Shown here one piece after another: positions 22,948 through 32,400 of a stretch of 64,000 nucleotides of DNA. The translations under genes were made by a program, and so were the position numbers. The stretch lies in NCBI GenBank assembly GCA_900552465.1, contig URZO01000008.1:33798-97797 (forward strand). The letters run 5' to 3'. Numbering within the stretch: the first letter of the stretch is position 1; every line of letters begins with the position of its first letter. Below the pieces are notes generated by a model. That model did no database searches. It was given only the letters and a program-made list of their open reading frames with translations, and was not told the origin of the DNA. The DNA is from an uncultured Parabacteroides sp. GTDB taxonomy: Bacteria; Bacteroidota; Bacteroidia; Bacteroidales; Tannerellaceae.

Positions 22948-24036
22948 ATGAAAATATTAATATTTTTCCTGTGTGTGATATTTACAGCCTGCAGTAATAA
23001 CCGACAAACAGCAACAGGCAATAAAGATATTTATCAAATAAACTTTCGCCCTTTAATAAAAAAGAAAGCGCAAGAAGTAAGTTGTAATGAATGGGGGAAA
23101 AACATTCAATACATACAATTAGAGAGCAATGACTCAATCCGAATAAAATCAATCAAAAAGATTATTTTGAAAGAGAATAAATTGCTGGTTGTTCATTCAG
23201 ACAGATTATCTCTTTTCGATGTAGGCGGAAAATATCTATTCGATATCGGGAAAAAAGGAGAGGGAACAGAAGAATATAAAAGAATGTTTGATATTGTTTT
23301 ACGAAATGACACTCTGTTTATTGTGGACGGGAATTTTGATTTCACACTTTATAATTGGCAAGGTAAATATTTAGGTAAAGTATTTCAACCACAAATACGA
23401 CATACTGTAAATTTCTTCCTCGTCCCCAATACAGATATCTTTTTAGGCCATGTTGATAATTTCACAGGAAAAAAAGAAGTGCGATTTGTCTTCTTCAGGG
23501 ATACGGCGGCAATAAAAATCATACCAAATCTGGATAAGTATGAACCGGCTTCGCCAGAAGTTGTATACAGCACACTTTCAGACATGAAATCTTTTGACGG
23601 GCTTGTTCCCGCTTTTAAAGAGCTATTCAACGACACGATTTATCAAGTAGATACAAAACTGAATTTGCATCCTTATGCCGTAGTTGAGTTAGGAAAATAT
23701 AAAGCGACCAAAGAAGCTATGTTTGCTCATACATTCGAACAACTGATAAAAAAATGGGACTTCTTCAACGGTAAAATCGCACTCGCCGCAATCGGAGAGA
23801 AAGACAACATCATTTATCTGGCACATCATGATATAAACGATCCATATACTTACAGTTATGACAAAACTACGAGACAGGCTTATTATCAAAAGATCTTTTA
23901 TCCCGATAATCCTTATGGATTCAAGCAGGTAAACACATTCGTACCTCATTTCATATCGACAGACGGAAAATATCTGATCGATTACGAGATACCGGAAAAT
24001 GGAGGTAACCCAGTGATTGTTCTTGTTGAACGTTAA
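22948..24036 (+). CDS. 6-bladed beta-propeller lipoprotein
   Basis: The 362-residue product has a short lipoprotein signal (VIFTAC) and family blocks such as LSLFDVGGKYLFDIGKKGEG followed by TEEYKRMFDIV, matching the Bacteroidetes 6-bladed propeller family (with DUF4934-like character). Only 4 bp separate it from the previous paralogue and 19 bp from the transglutaminase-like gene, so all are in one operon. It is expected in the envelope; no enzymatic residues are apparent. Confidence 0.8.
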   Translation: MKILIFFLCVIFTACSNNRQTATGNKDIYQINFRPLIKKKAQEVSCNEWGKNIQYIQLESNDSIRIKSIKKIILKENKLLVVHSDRLSLFDVGGKYLFDIGKKGEGTEEYKRMFDIVLRNDTLFIVDGNFDFTLYNWQGKYLGKVFQPQIRHTVNFFLVPNTDIFLGHVDNFTGKKEVRFVFFRDTAAIKIIPNLDKYEPASPEVVYSTLSDMKSFDGLVPAFKELFNDTIYQVDTKLNLHPYAVVELGKYKATKEAMFAHTFEQLIKKWDFFNGKIALAAIGEKDNIIYLAHHDINDPYTYSYDKTTRQAYYQKIFYPDNPYGFKQVNTFVPHFISTDGKYLIDYEIPENGGNPVIVLVER

Positions 24037-24055
24037 TAAATAATTTATACTGTCC

Positions 24056-25558
24056 ATGAAAACATATTTCCTATTAATAATCTTAAGTATTCTCACTTCT
24101 TGTTCCATGCAAAAAATAAAAGGCTTCAGTACGGAACAAGCCTTATCTATGGCTGGAGAAAATCGGAAAGAATTGGAAAAAGTGCTCGAACACTACAAAA
24201 ATGATAGCTTGAAATTGGAAGCTGCCCGATATTTAGTTCGGAATATGCCGTTCCATTTTTCAAGAATGGAATATTTCCTATCACCTGAAGGTAAACAGTA
24301 TATACCAGACATCCGAAATTTTCCTGATAACCAAGCAGTAAAAAAACATTGTGATTCTTTACTGATCAAAGGGTATACGACCAAAAAAGAGATTGCTTAC
24401 GATATCAAAAATATACATAGTGATTATCTGATCAAAAATATCGACTTGGCTTTTCAAGTCTGGCAAAAACCTTGGGCAAAAGATCTCCCATTTGAAGACT
24501 TTTGCCGCTATATACTTCCCTATCGGGCAGAAGTTGAACCTGTATCCGACATGAGGCAAATATTAATGGAGCATTATTTACCACTAATTGATTCAGGAAA
24601 AGCCAAAAACACATTTGAGGCTTGTATGATTATAAATGACCAGTTCATAAAAGATTTAAAATATAAAGATACCGGGCATCCGCTTTATCCCACCATTGAA
24701 GAGACATTTCGTGCCGGTATTGGAGAATGCGACGCTCTGTGTAATCTGAGTACAATAGCAATGCGGGCAGTCGGTATTCCGGTTGTAGTACAAACTACAA
24801 CTTGGACCAAAATGGATTTAGCCCATAGCTGGTGTGCAGTATTGCATGATGGAAAGTTTTATGATTTCAGTCCTGCGTATATAGGCCCGGACGAATACAG
24901 GCAAAAACTTGCTACAGTTTATTATCTGAAACCAGCCAAAGTATATCGTTCTCTCTTTGATGCCGATTTTAAAGAAACAAAAACAGACGATGGTTATGTC
25001 ACGAACTTGAAAAGCCCGTTACTAAAAGACGTTACAGCAGAAGGAGGTTATCCAGTTTTGGATTTGCGAATTGAAGCGGATAAAACATCGTCTTCTCCAG
25101 AAAGCCTTGTCTACCTCTGCGCCTACAATTATTATGAATGGAAACCGATTGCCATCGGTATACGAAACGGGACTACCTGTGAATTTAAAGACATTGTTGG
25201 CAATAATATTTTTATCGTTGCAAAAGGATGCAAAGATCAAAATTTGGAATATATCACAGCCCCTTTTTTAGTTGATTCATTAGGGAATATTCGTAAATTC
25301 ATACCAGATAAAGATCAGTTTATCACACAAACCCTTTGGAAAAAGAAAGGGAAAGCACCTCTTAATCTGCATTTCTGGGACATCGAAAAAGAATATTTTG
25401 TCCCAATATCGTATGACAGCATCACTTCGGACACAACACAGTTTTACACCCGGATACCGGAAAATGCTTTATTATGGTACACAACCTCCCAACGGGCATT
25501 AGGACAACGAGTCGGATTTATTGATAACGGCGAATTAAAAAGGACATGGGACTTCTAA
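24056..25558 (+). CDS. Transglutaminase-like superfamily lipoprotein
   Basis: The 500-residue product starts with a lipoprotein signal (ILTSC). A transglutaminase-like core is visible with a plausible catalytic triad: Cys225 in GIGECDALC, His257 in LAHSWCAV and Asp270 in KFYDFSPA. The C-terminal 200 residues are beta-rich with no clear family. Proteins of this superfamily are usually papain-like proteases or amide-transferring enzymes. In this operon it could process or crosslink a peptide, but no substrate is shown. The gene overlaps the start of the signal peptidase gene by 13 bp, a sign of coupling. Confidence 0.82.
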   Translation: MKTYFLLIILSILTSCSMQKIKGFSTEQALSMAGENRKELEKVLEHYKNDSLKLEAARYLVRNMPFHFSRMEYFLSPEGKQYIPDIRNFPDNQAVKKHCDSLLIKGYTTKKEIAYDIKNIHSDYLIKNIDLAFQVWQKPWAKDLPFEDFCRYILPYRAEVEPVSDMRQILMEHYLPLIDSGKAKNTFEACMIINDQFIKDLKYKDTGHPLYPTIEETFRAGIGECDALCNLSTIAMRAVGIPVVVQTTTWTKMDLAHSWCAVLHDGKFYDFSPAYIGPDEYRQKLATVYYLKPAKVYRSLFDADFKETKTDDGYVTNLKSPLLKDVTAEGGYPVLDLRIEADKTSSSPESLVYLCAYNYYEWKPIAIGIRNGTTCEFKDIVGNNIFIVAKGCKDQNLEYITAPFLVDSLGNIRKFIPDKDQFITQTLWKKKGKAPLNLHFWDIEKEYFVPISYDSITSDTTQFYTRIPENALLWYTTSQRALGQRVGFIDNGELKRTWDF

Positions 25559-26418
25559 AAAAAATCGTCAATTGGATTCTGAATATAATTCTAATTATTT
25601 CCGCAATGGCTTGCATTTGGCTTTTTTGCCAACTCTTCCTCTTCACCTCCTTCCGCATCCCCAGCGATTCGATGGAACCGGAATTGGTAGAAGGAGATGC
25701 CATATTGATTTGGAAACCGGTATTGGGAGCACGGCTTTTTAACCTGCAAGCGACCATGCAGCTTAAACAGGTCGATATTCATCGTGTGCCCGGATTCCAG
25801 AAGGTCAAGAGGAATGATGTGCTGGTTTTCAATTTTCCTCATCCTAACGGATGGGATAAGATTGAGATGCACATCATGAAATATTATATTAAACGGTGCA
25901 TCGGATTACCGGGGGACACTTTATCGATCCGAAACGGGATGTTCCAGGTCGGCGGGGTCGATACGCCATTAGGAAACATCGACTCGCAACGAAGAGTCGG
26001 ACAGACTTTGCCGGGAGAATTTCCCGATGGAGTATATAAAAGTTTCCCGTTCGATTCTATTATCGGCTGGAACATTCAAAACTTTGGCCCGCTCTATATA
26101 CCGAAAGCGGGTGACGAGTTGCCGATGAACCGGATAAATTATCTCTTATATCGCAAACTGATCGAATGGGAACAGAAAGGTTCGCTTAAATACCGGGATT
26201 CGGCTGTCTTTCTAAACGGGAAGACGATTGAATCATATAGCTTCCAAAAGAGCTATTACTTTATGGCAGGGGATAAAGGTGCAAATTCGCAAGATTCACG
26301 CTACTGGGGATTGCTGCCGGAAGAATATATCGTAGGAAAAGCCGACCTCATCTGGAAGTCTGTCGACCCGTACACCGACAGGTTCAGATGGGACCGTTGT
26401 CTGAAAAAGATCGAATAA
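25546..26418 (+). CDS. Signal peptidase I (S26 family), accessory copy
   Basis: The 290-residue inner-membrane protease has an N-terminal membrane segment (residues 8-34), the catalytic serine in IPSDSMEPEL (Ser42) and the catalytic lysine in YYIKRCIGLPGD (Lys116), plus the late GDKGANSQDSRYWG box where GDN..SxDSR is usual. All essential residues of signal peptidase I are present. Placement within the NVEALA/propeller/transglutaminase operon suggests a dedicated role in processing exported products and not general secretion. It overlaps the upstream gene by 13 bp and lies 13 bp from the next gene. Confidence 0.93.
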   Translation: MGLLKKIVNWILNIILIISAMACIWLFCQLFLFTSFRIPSDSMEPELVEGDAILIWKPVLGARLFNLQATMQLKQVDIHRVPGFQKVKRNDVLVFNFPHPNGWDKIEMHIMKYYIKRCIGLPGDTLSIRNGMFQVGGVDTPLGNIDSQRRVGQTLPGEFPDGVYKSFPFDSIIGWNIQNFGPLYIPKAGDELPMNRINYLLYRKLIEWEQKGSLKYRDSAVFLNGKTIESYSFQKSYYFMAGDKGANSQDSRYWGLLPEEYIVGKADLIWKSVDPYTDRFRWDRCLKKIE

Positions 26419-26431
26419 AAAACGGACCTGC

Positions 26432-28261
26432 ATGAAAATAAAATACATGAACATGAAACTGAAGTTCCATAGGCATGAAATTCCGATTGCACTGGCATCC
26501 GTCTGCGGGGCGATGCTATTATGTACACCGTTGGTTGCCGACTGCGAATTAGCAAACGGGCTAGTGATGGGAAAACTGTTCTGGTTTCATCTCGTTATGC
26601 TGCTTATGGCGGTTTGTACGATCGGGACGGTTTGGATAAAAAGCAAAAAAGAGCTTTCGTTCTCATTGCCGGACGGACTGCTGATCGTTTTTGCAGGAAT
26701 AATGCTGGCGACGTACGACTGGCAACTGAATCCCGAACCCGAGAAGCTGCTCTTTGGCGGGCAGTTATTGGTCTTGTGGTTCCTGTTACGTTATTTTCTG
26801 ACGGAATATTCTTCCCTGAAATTCTATTTTTTGTTTGTACTGATGCTTACCGGATTGACCGAAGCGGTCTGGGGAATGCAGCAATTGCACGGTTATAGCT
26901 ATTCCAATCACTCGCTTTTCCGGCTGACAGGTTCTTTCTTTAATCCGGGTCCCTACTCCGGATACATCACGGTCGTGTTGCCGGTTTGCCTGTGGGCGGC
27001 ATTGAAGTTTCGACGGCTGATGCACTATTTTGCCTGGATATGTGTCGGAGCGATCTTGATTGTTTTGCCTGCCGGAATGAGCCGGTCGGCGTGGATAGCG
27101 GCGATTGCGGCATGCGGATGGGTTTATTGGGTGGAACGGATCGGATGGGAAAAGACAAAAGCCATGTATATAATGTATAAAAAAGTGGCAGCTCCATTTA
27201 TTATAATTGTTGCCTTCCTGAGCGGATGCGCTGTAGTTGGCGTTTACGGGATGAAACAGGACTCGGCGGACGGACGGTTCCTGATGTGGAAAATAACAGG
27301 GAAAGCGATCGCCGAACATCCGGTCGGTACGGGATTAGGCGGCTTCCCGGCGACATACGCCGGGACACAGGCGGAATATTTCGGGACAGGAACGGCGACT
27401 GATAAAGAAAGACTGGTGGCCGGATGTCCGGAATATGCATTCAACGAGTATTTGCAGATCGGACTGGAACAGGGGATCGGAGGATTGATCGTGTTTGTGT
27501 TGTGGTTGGGGAGCATTTGTTATTGTGGGATAAAAAGCGGACAAAACGGGGCGGTCAGCGGGATACTGGCATTAGCGGTGTTTGCAATGTCGTCGTATCC
27601 GTTGCAATTACCGTCGTTTTGGGTGGCGGCGGTGTTCTTGGGGGCGATATGCGCGACGAAAGATAACACACCCCCTGCCCCCTCTCGAGAGGGGAAAAGA
27701 TACTACCGGATGCTATTGGCAAAAGCGGGAATCGTGATTATAGCATTGGCGGGTATCATTATTTTCTCCATACAAAAGGGACAATACGAGGTTTACAAAC
27801 AATGGGGACGGATGCAGATGCTTTACAATAACAAAGCGTATGAATCGGTGGCGGAAGATTATGCAGCACTGCATGACAGATTGAAGCATAAACCGGAATT
27901 TCTGTTTGAAGAGGCGCAATGTCTGAATAAGGCGGGGCAATATGCGATTGCCGTACAGGTGTTGGAACGGGCTAAACAGCTCAGCGGAGATCCGATGATC
28001 CGGTATATGATTGCCAAAAACAAGCAGGCGGCCGGAGACTACCGGGATGCTGAAAAAGAGTTGCTGCATGCAATCGAGATACTGCCTGAAAGACTCTATC
28101 CTTACTATCTGCTGGTAAAGCTATACGCAGAACCGGGCTTCTATCAGCCGGACAAACTTCAGGCTGCCGCCTACGCTGTGCTGACCAAAGAAGCGAAAGT
28201 TGAAAGCAGGGCTATTCTGGAGATGAGAGAAGAAATAAAAAAGATATTAGAAAAAAAGTAA
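26432..28261 (+). CDS. O-antigen ligase-like membrane protein with TPR tail
   Basis: The 609-residue product has about ten or more membrane segments in the first 430 residues, a Wzy_C/O-antigen-ligase-like block (PEYAFNEYLQIGLEQGIGGL) and a C-terminal soluble region of TPR-like helices (YESVAEDYAALHDRLKHKPE). In the usual family motif a histidine precedes NxxL; here it is phenylalanine. The family transfers glycans onto lipids or proteins, but a non-glycan role is possible. A repeat insertion at 27666-27694 lies in frame. It is a paralogue of the protein at 37638-39467. It closes the operon with the signal peptidase. Confidence 0.82.
   Translation: MKIKYMNMKLKFHRHEIPIALASVCGAMLLCTPLVADCELANGLVMGKLFWFHLVMLLMAVCTIGTVWIKSKKELSFSLPDGLLIVFAGIMLATYDWQLNPEPEKLLFGGQLLVLWFLLRYFLTEYSSLKFYFLFVLMLTGLTEAVWGMQQLHGYSYSNHSLFRLTGSFFNPGPYSGYITVVLPVCLWAALKFRRLMHYFAWICVGAILIVLPAGMSRSAWIAAIAACGWVYWVERIGWEKTKAMYIMYKKVAAPFIIIVAFLSGCAVVGVYGMKQDSADGRFLMWKITGKAIAEHPVGTGLGGFPATYAGTQAEYFGTGTATDKERLVAGCPEYAFNEYLQIGLEQGIGGLIVFVLWLGSICYCGIKSGQNGAVSGILALAVFAMSSYPLQLPSFWVAAVFLGAICATKDNTPPAPSREGKRYYRMLLAKAGIVIIALAGIIIFSIQKGQYEVYKQWGRMQMLYNNKAYESVAEDYAALHDRLKHKPEFLFEEAQCLNKAGQYAIAVQVLERAKQLSGDPMIRYMIAKNKQAAGDYRDAEKELLHAIEILPERLYPYYLLVKLYAEPGFYQPDKLQAAAYAVLTKEAKVESRAILEMREEIKKILEKK
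27666..27694 (+). repeat. GC-rich palindromic repeat inserted within a coding sequence
   Basis: The run ACACACCCCCTGCCCC is followed by a perfect 16 bp palindrome CCCCTCTCGAGAGGGG at 27679-27694. The same kind of CCCCTGCCCCCTCTC unit occurs as an intergenic repeat in Bacteroidetes. Here it is in frame and encodes NTPPAPSREGK, a loop between membrane segments. Confidence 0.6.
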
Positions 28262-28281
28262 TTACGAATTGCTCGTAATTA
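28259..28281. promoter_or_regulatory. TetR-type palindromic operator candidate for the efflux operon
   Basis: Perfect 9 bp arms (TAATTACGA at 28259-28267, TCGTAATTA at 28273-28281) flank a 5 nt spacer. The site starts in the stop codon of the previous gene and covers the expected -33 region of the efflux promoter. No matching repressor gene is adjacent. Confidence 0.55.
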
Positions 28282-28292
28282 AAATATGTTTG

Positions 28293-28300
28293 TATATTTG
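28293..28300 (+). promoter_or_regulatory. Promoter -7 box of the efflux operon
   Basis: TATATTTG is an exact TAnnTTTG match, 33 nt before the adaptor gene start at 28334. Confidence 0.6.
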
Positions 28301-28333
28301 CGAAACGACAACTTTGATAAAACGATAAGATAT

Positions 28334-29401
28334 ATGAAATCCTACAAATTGTTTGCGATACTGATTCTGGCCGGAATGATGGCTTGCTCCGGAGAAAAGA
28401 AAGAAAAAGGAGCCGGAGAAGAAAGCGTAGAAACGGTTTTGCCGGACGAAATGAATGAAGTAACCGTGATGCCATTGAAAACGACCGATTTCAACCACGA
28501 ACTGATCAGTAACGGCAAACTCTCCGCACGCGGCTTTGTCAACCTGAAATTCGAATCGGCAGAACCGATCGCCACCATCTATGTAAAGAATGGCGACCGC
28601 GTGACAAAAGGACAAAAGTTGGCGGAACTGTCTACTTTCCGTCTCGCAAACAAAACGGCACAGGCCAAAGACGCACTCGAACGTGCCAAGCTGGAACTGC
28701 AGGACGTATTGATCGGACAGGGATACAAGCTGGAAGATTCAACCAAAGTACCGCCGGCAACTATGCAGTTAGTCAGGGTGAAAAGCGGATATGACCAGGC
28801 ATTGATCTCCTGGCAACTTGCTGAATATGAACAGCGCAATGCCGTTCTGACTGCTCCCTTCGACGGCATAGTGGCCAACCTGTTTGCCAAACAATTCAAT
28901 ACAGCTTCGACATCCGATGTTTTCTGCTCCATTATAGACACCCGCACACTGGAAGCGGCTTTTACCGTCCTGGAAAGTGAACTGCCGCTTATCAAAACAG
29001 GCGACCGGGTGGAAGTTGTTCCTTTCGCATTGTCCGATATTGCGGCGGAAGGGCGTATCTCCGAGATAAATCCGCTGGTGGACAAAGACGGCATGGTACA
29101 GGTGAAAGCAGCCGTAAGCGATAAAGGCAAACTATTCGAAGGCATGAATGTACGGGTAAGTATTCACCGATCGTTGGGAAAACAGCTGGTTGTTCCGAAG
29201 AGTGCCGTAGTGCTCCGTTCCGGGAAACAGGTGGTATTTACACTGACTGACAACAAGGCGTATTGGAATTATGTACATACCGGTTTGGAAAACGCAGACA
29301 GTTACACAATCGTTGACGGGCTGAAAGAGGGCGATATCGTAATTACAAGCGGTAATATCAACCTGGCTCACGAAGCACCGGTCAAGGTAGTTGAGAGTTG
29401 A
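28334..29401 (+). CDS. RND efflux periplasmic adaptor (MFP) lipoprotein
   Basis: The start is the ATG at 28334 (MKSYKLFAILILAGMMAC), with a lipobox MMAC; the 16 upstream codons of the longer frame overlap the promoter. The 355-residue protein has the adaptor architecture: beta barrel/lipoyl halves (FESAEPIATIYVKNGDRVTK, then GQKLAEL), a helical hairpin, and LTAPFDGIVANLFA as the second lipoyl half. It should link an RND pump to a TolC channel across the periplasm. It is the first gene of a four-gene efflux operon. Confidence 0.92.
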   Translation: MKSYKLFAILILAGMMACSGEKKEKGAGEESVETVLPDEMNEVTVMPLKTTDFNHELISNGKLSARGFVNLKFESAEPIATIYVKNGDRVTKGQKLAELSTFRLANKTAQAKDALERAKLELQDVLIGQGYKLEDSTKVPPATMQLVRVKSGYDQALISWQLAEYEQRNAVLTAPFDGIVANLFAKQFNTASTSDVFCSIIDTRTLEAAFTVLESELPLIKTGDRVEVVPFALSDIAAEGRISEINPLVDKDGMVQVKAAVSDKGKLFEGMNVRVSIHRSLGKQLVVPKSAVVLRSGKQVVFTLTDNKAYWNYVHTGLENADSYTIVDGLKEGDIVITSGNINLAHEAPVKVVES

Positions 29402-29440
29402 GAGTTGAAAGTTCATAATTCATAATTCTAATACACAATT
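29398..29440 (+). repeat. AATTC/GTTGA microrepeats between adaptor and pump genes
   Basis: GAGTTGAGAGTTGAAAGTT is followed by CATAATTCATAATTC and two copies of TAATACA.AATTC-like units. Similar short AATTG-type repeats recur at 11019-11041, 15231-15246 and 32515-32548 in this window; they look like Bacteroidales intergenic slippage repeats. Confidence 0.5.
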
Positions 29441-29447
29441 CTAATAC

Positions 29448-32400
29448 ATGATAAAGTTTCTACTACAACGTCCTATCGCGGTACTGATGGCTTTCACGGC
29501 TTGCTTTATCGTGGGATTGGTTACCTACTTCACCATTCCGGTGTCGTTGTTGCCCGATATTGCGATCCCCGAAATTACCGTACAGGTATCCGGGCAGAAC
29601 ACATCGGCGCGCGAGTTGGAAAACACGGTAGTAAAAACCATCCGCCAGCAGCTGATGCAAGTCGCCAGCCTGCGCGATATCCACAGTGAGACACGCGACG
29701 GAGCAGCCATCATACGCCTCAACTTCGATTTCGGGACCAATACGGATCTGGCTTTCATCGAGGTAAACGAAAAGATAGACGCTGCCATGAACTACCTGCC
29801 GCGTGAAGTGGAACGCCCGCGGGTGATCAAGGCAAGTGCAACCGATATTCCGGTGTTCTGCCTGAACCTGACTTTAAAAGGGGAAAGTGGAAAGGTGAAA
29901 GGTGAAAGTGAACACGCATTCCTCGACCTCTGCCAGTTTGCAGAAACGGTTATCAAACGGCGGATCGAGCAGTTGCCCGAAGTGGCTATGGTCGATGTGA
30001 CCGGTATCCTGAAACGGCAGTTGCAGATCGTTCCGGATATGAAGTTGTTGAAGATGTCAGAGATCACGCTCGATGACCTGGAAGTTGCATTGACGTCTAA
30101 CAACATAGAGCCGGGCAGTATGACCGTACGCGACGGATATTACGAATACAATATTAAATTCTCGACCCTGCTGCGCACGCCCGAAGATGTGGAAAACATC
30201 TATATCCGCAAAAACAACCATATTTTCCAGTTAAAAGACCTGGCACGTATCTCAGTCGTACCGGAAAAAGAGACCGGTGCATCCCTCTCCAACGGAAAAC
30301 GGGCAGTCACACTGGCTGTGATCAAGCAGGCGGACGAGAATATGGACAATATGAAAGAGGCGTTGAAAGATGTGACGGATTATTTTGCTTCCGTTTATCC
30401 GGATATCGAATTCAGCGTGAGCCGCAACCAGACGGAATTGTTGGACTATACCATCTCGAACCTGAAACAGAACTTATCTCTGGGCTTCCTGTTCATCTGT
30501 ATCGTGGCAATCCTGTTCCTGGGGGATATCAAGAGTCCGGCGGTAATCGGGTTGAGTATGATCGTGAGTCTGATTATCAGTTTCCTGTTCTTCTACCTGT
30601 GTAAGATGTCCCTGAATATCATCTCGATCTCCGGCCTGATCCTGGCTTTAGGTATGATGATCGACAGTTCGATTATCGTAACGGAAAATATCACACAATA
30701 CAGGGCACGCGGAGATTCATTAGAAGAGGCCTGTAATAAGGGAACGACCGAAGTGATCACTCCGATGCTGAGTTCGACCTTTACGACAATCGCCGTATTC
30801 GTACCGCTGGTCTTCATGAGCGGGATAGCCGGAGCAATCTTCTTCGACCAGGCTTTCGCTGTAACAGTCGGGCTGATGGTTTCCTATTTTACGGGAATCA
30901 TGTTATTGCCGGTACTCTACAAGTTGGTATACAGCATTCCGGATATCAAGCACAAGGGATTCAACATGCGGATCAACAACCTGGTCAAAGAACATACATT
31001 AGACCACTTCTATGATGGCGGGGTTGATTTCATATTCCGCCACAAGAAGATAGCCCTGATTCTTACAGCCATCACAATACCGCTGTGCGGCCTCCTGTTC
31101 TACGAAATACCCAAAAGCCGCATGCCGGAGATCGACCAGAACGAGTTGATCGCTCATGTGGAATGGAACGAAAATATCCATATTGACGAAAACAGAAGCC
31201 GGGTGAACCGGCTGACGTCTTCTGTCAATGACATGGTGAAAGAACATACGGCCTATGTCGGACAACAACAGTTTCTGCTGAACCGCGATCAGGAAATGTC
31301 TGTCTCGGAAAGCGAAATGTATTTCAAAACGGAAAAACCGGAAGGGATCGCTCCCTTGCAAAAGTCTGTCGAACAATGGATCAAGACGAACTATCCGATG
31401 GCGGTAATCTCTTTCTCCCCGCCTGTCACTGTCTTTGAGAAGCTGTTTGTAACCGGGGAAGCTGACATTGTCGCCGAACTTTATGCACACAATAAGACTG
31501 AAGCTCCAGACGCTTCCGCCCTTCGCAAGACCGAACGGCAGATAGAGGCGAGAACCGGACACGCTCCTGTCGGGATCGCCTTCGACAACCAGCTGAACAT
31601 CACGATAGACCGACAAAGGCTCTTGCTTTACAACGTCGATTACAATGAAGTGTATCGGTTGCTGAAAACGGCATTCAAAGAGAATGAAGTAGCTACTCTC
31701 CGCTCCTATCAGCAATATTTGCCGATCGCTCTTGCCGGAGAAGAACAGACGGTCAATGAGGTACTACAAAAGACACTGGTCAACACGGTTCCCGATGCGG
31801 ATGGAAATGTAAGATACGTACCACTGCAATCATTAGTACGCGTCACTCCGGGTGAGGACCTGAAAACGATCACCGCCGGAAAGAACGGGGAATATATTCC
31901 GTTCAGCTTCTATAATGTCGACAAGGCAGAACAACTGATGGCCGGTGTCAAGCAAGAGGTGGAGAAAAACTGGGACATCGACTTCTCCGGCAGCTTCTTC
32001 TCCAACCAGCAGATGTTGAACGAGTTGGTAGTGATCCTGTTCATCTCGATCCTTCTGATGTATTTTATCCTGGCAGCTCAGTTCGAAAGTTTCCTGCAAC
32101 CACTGATCGTATTACTGGAAATTCCGATTGACGTGGCGGCATCGTTGCTGGTGCTTTGGATATGCGGGCATACCATGAATCTGATGAGCGCCATCGGTAT
32201 TGTTGTAACCTGCGGTATCATCATCAACGACTCCATCCTGAAGCTGGATGCCATCAACGAGCTCCGGAAAGAGGGAGTCCCGCTTATGGAAGCCATACAC
32301 GAAGCCGGGCGGAGGCGTCTGCGACCGATCATTATGACATCATTAACAACCATATTCGGAATGGTCCCGCTACTCTTCACCTTCGACATGGGTAGCGAAC

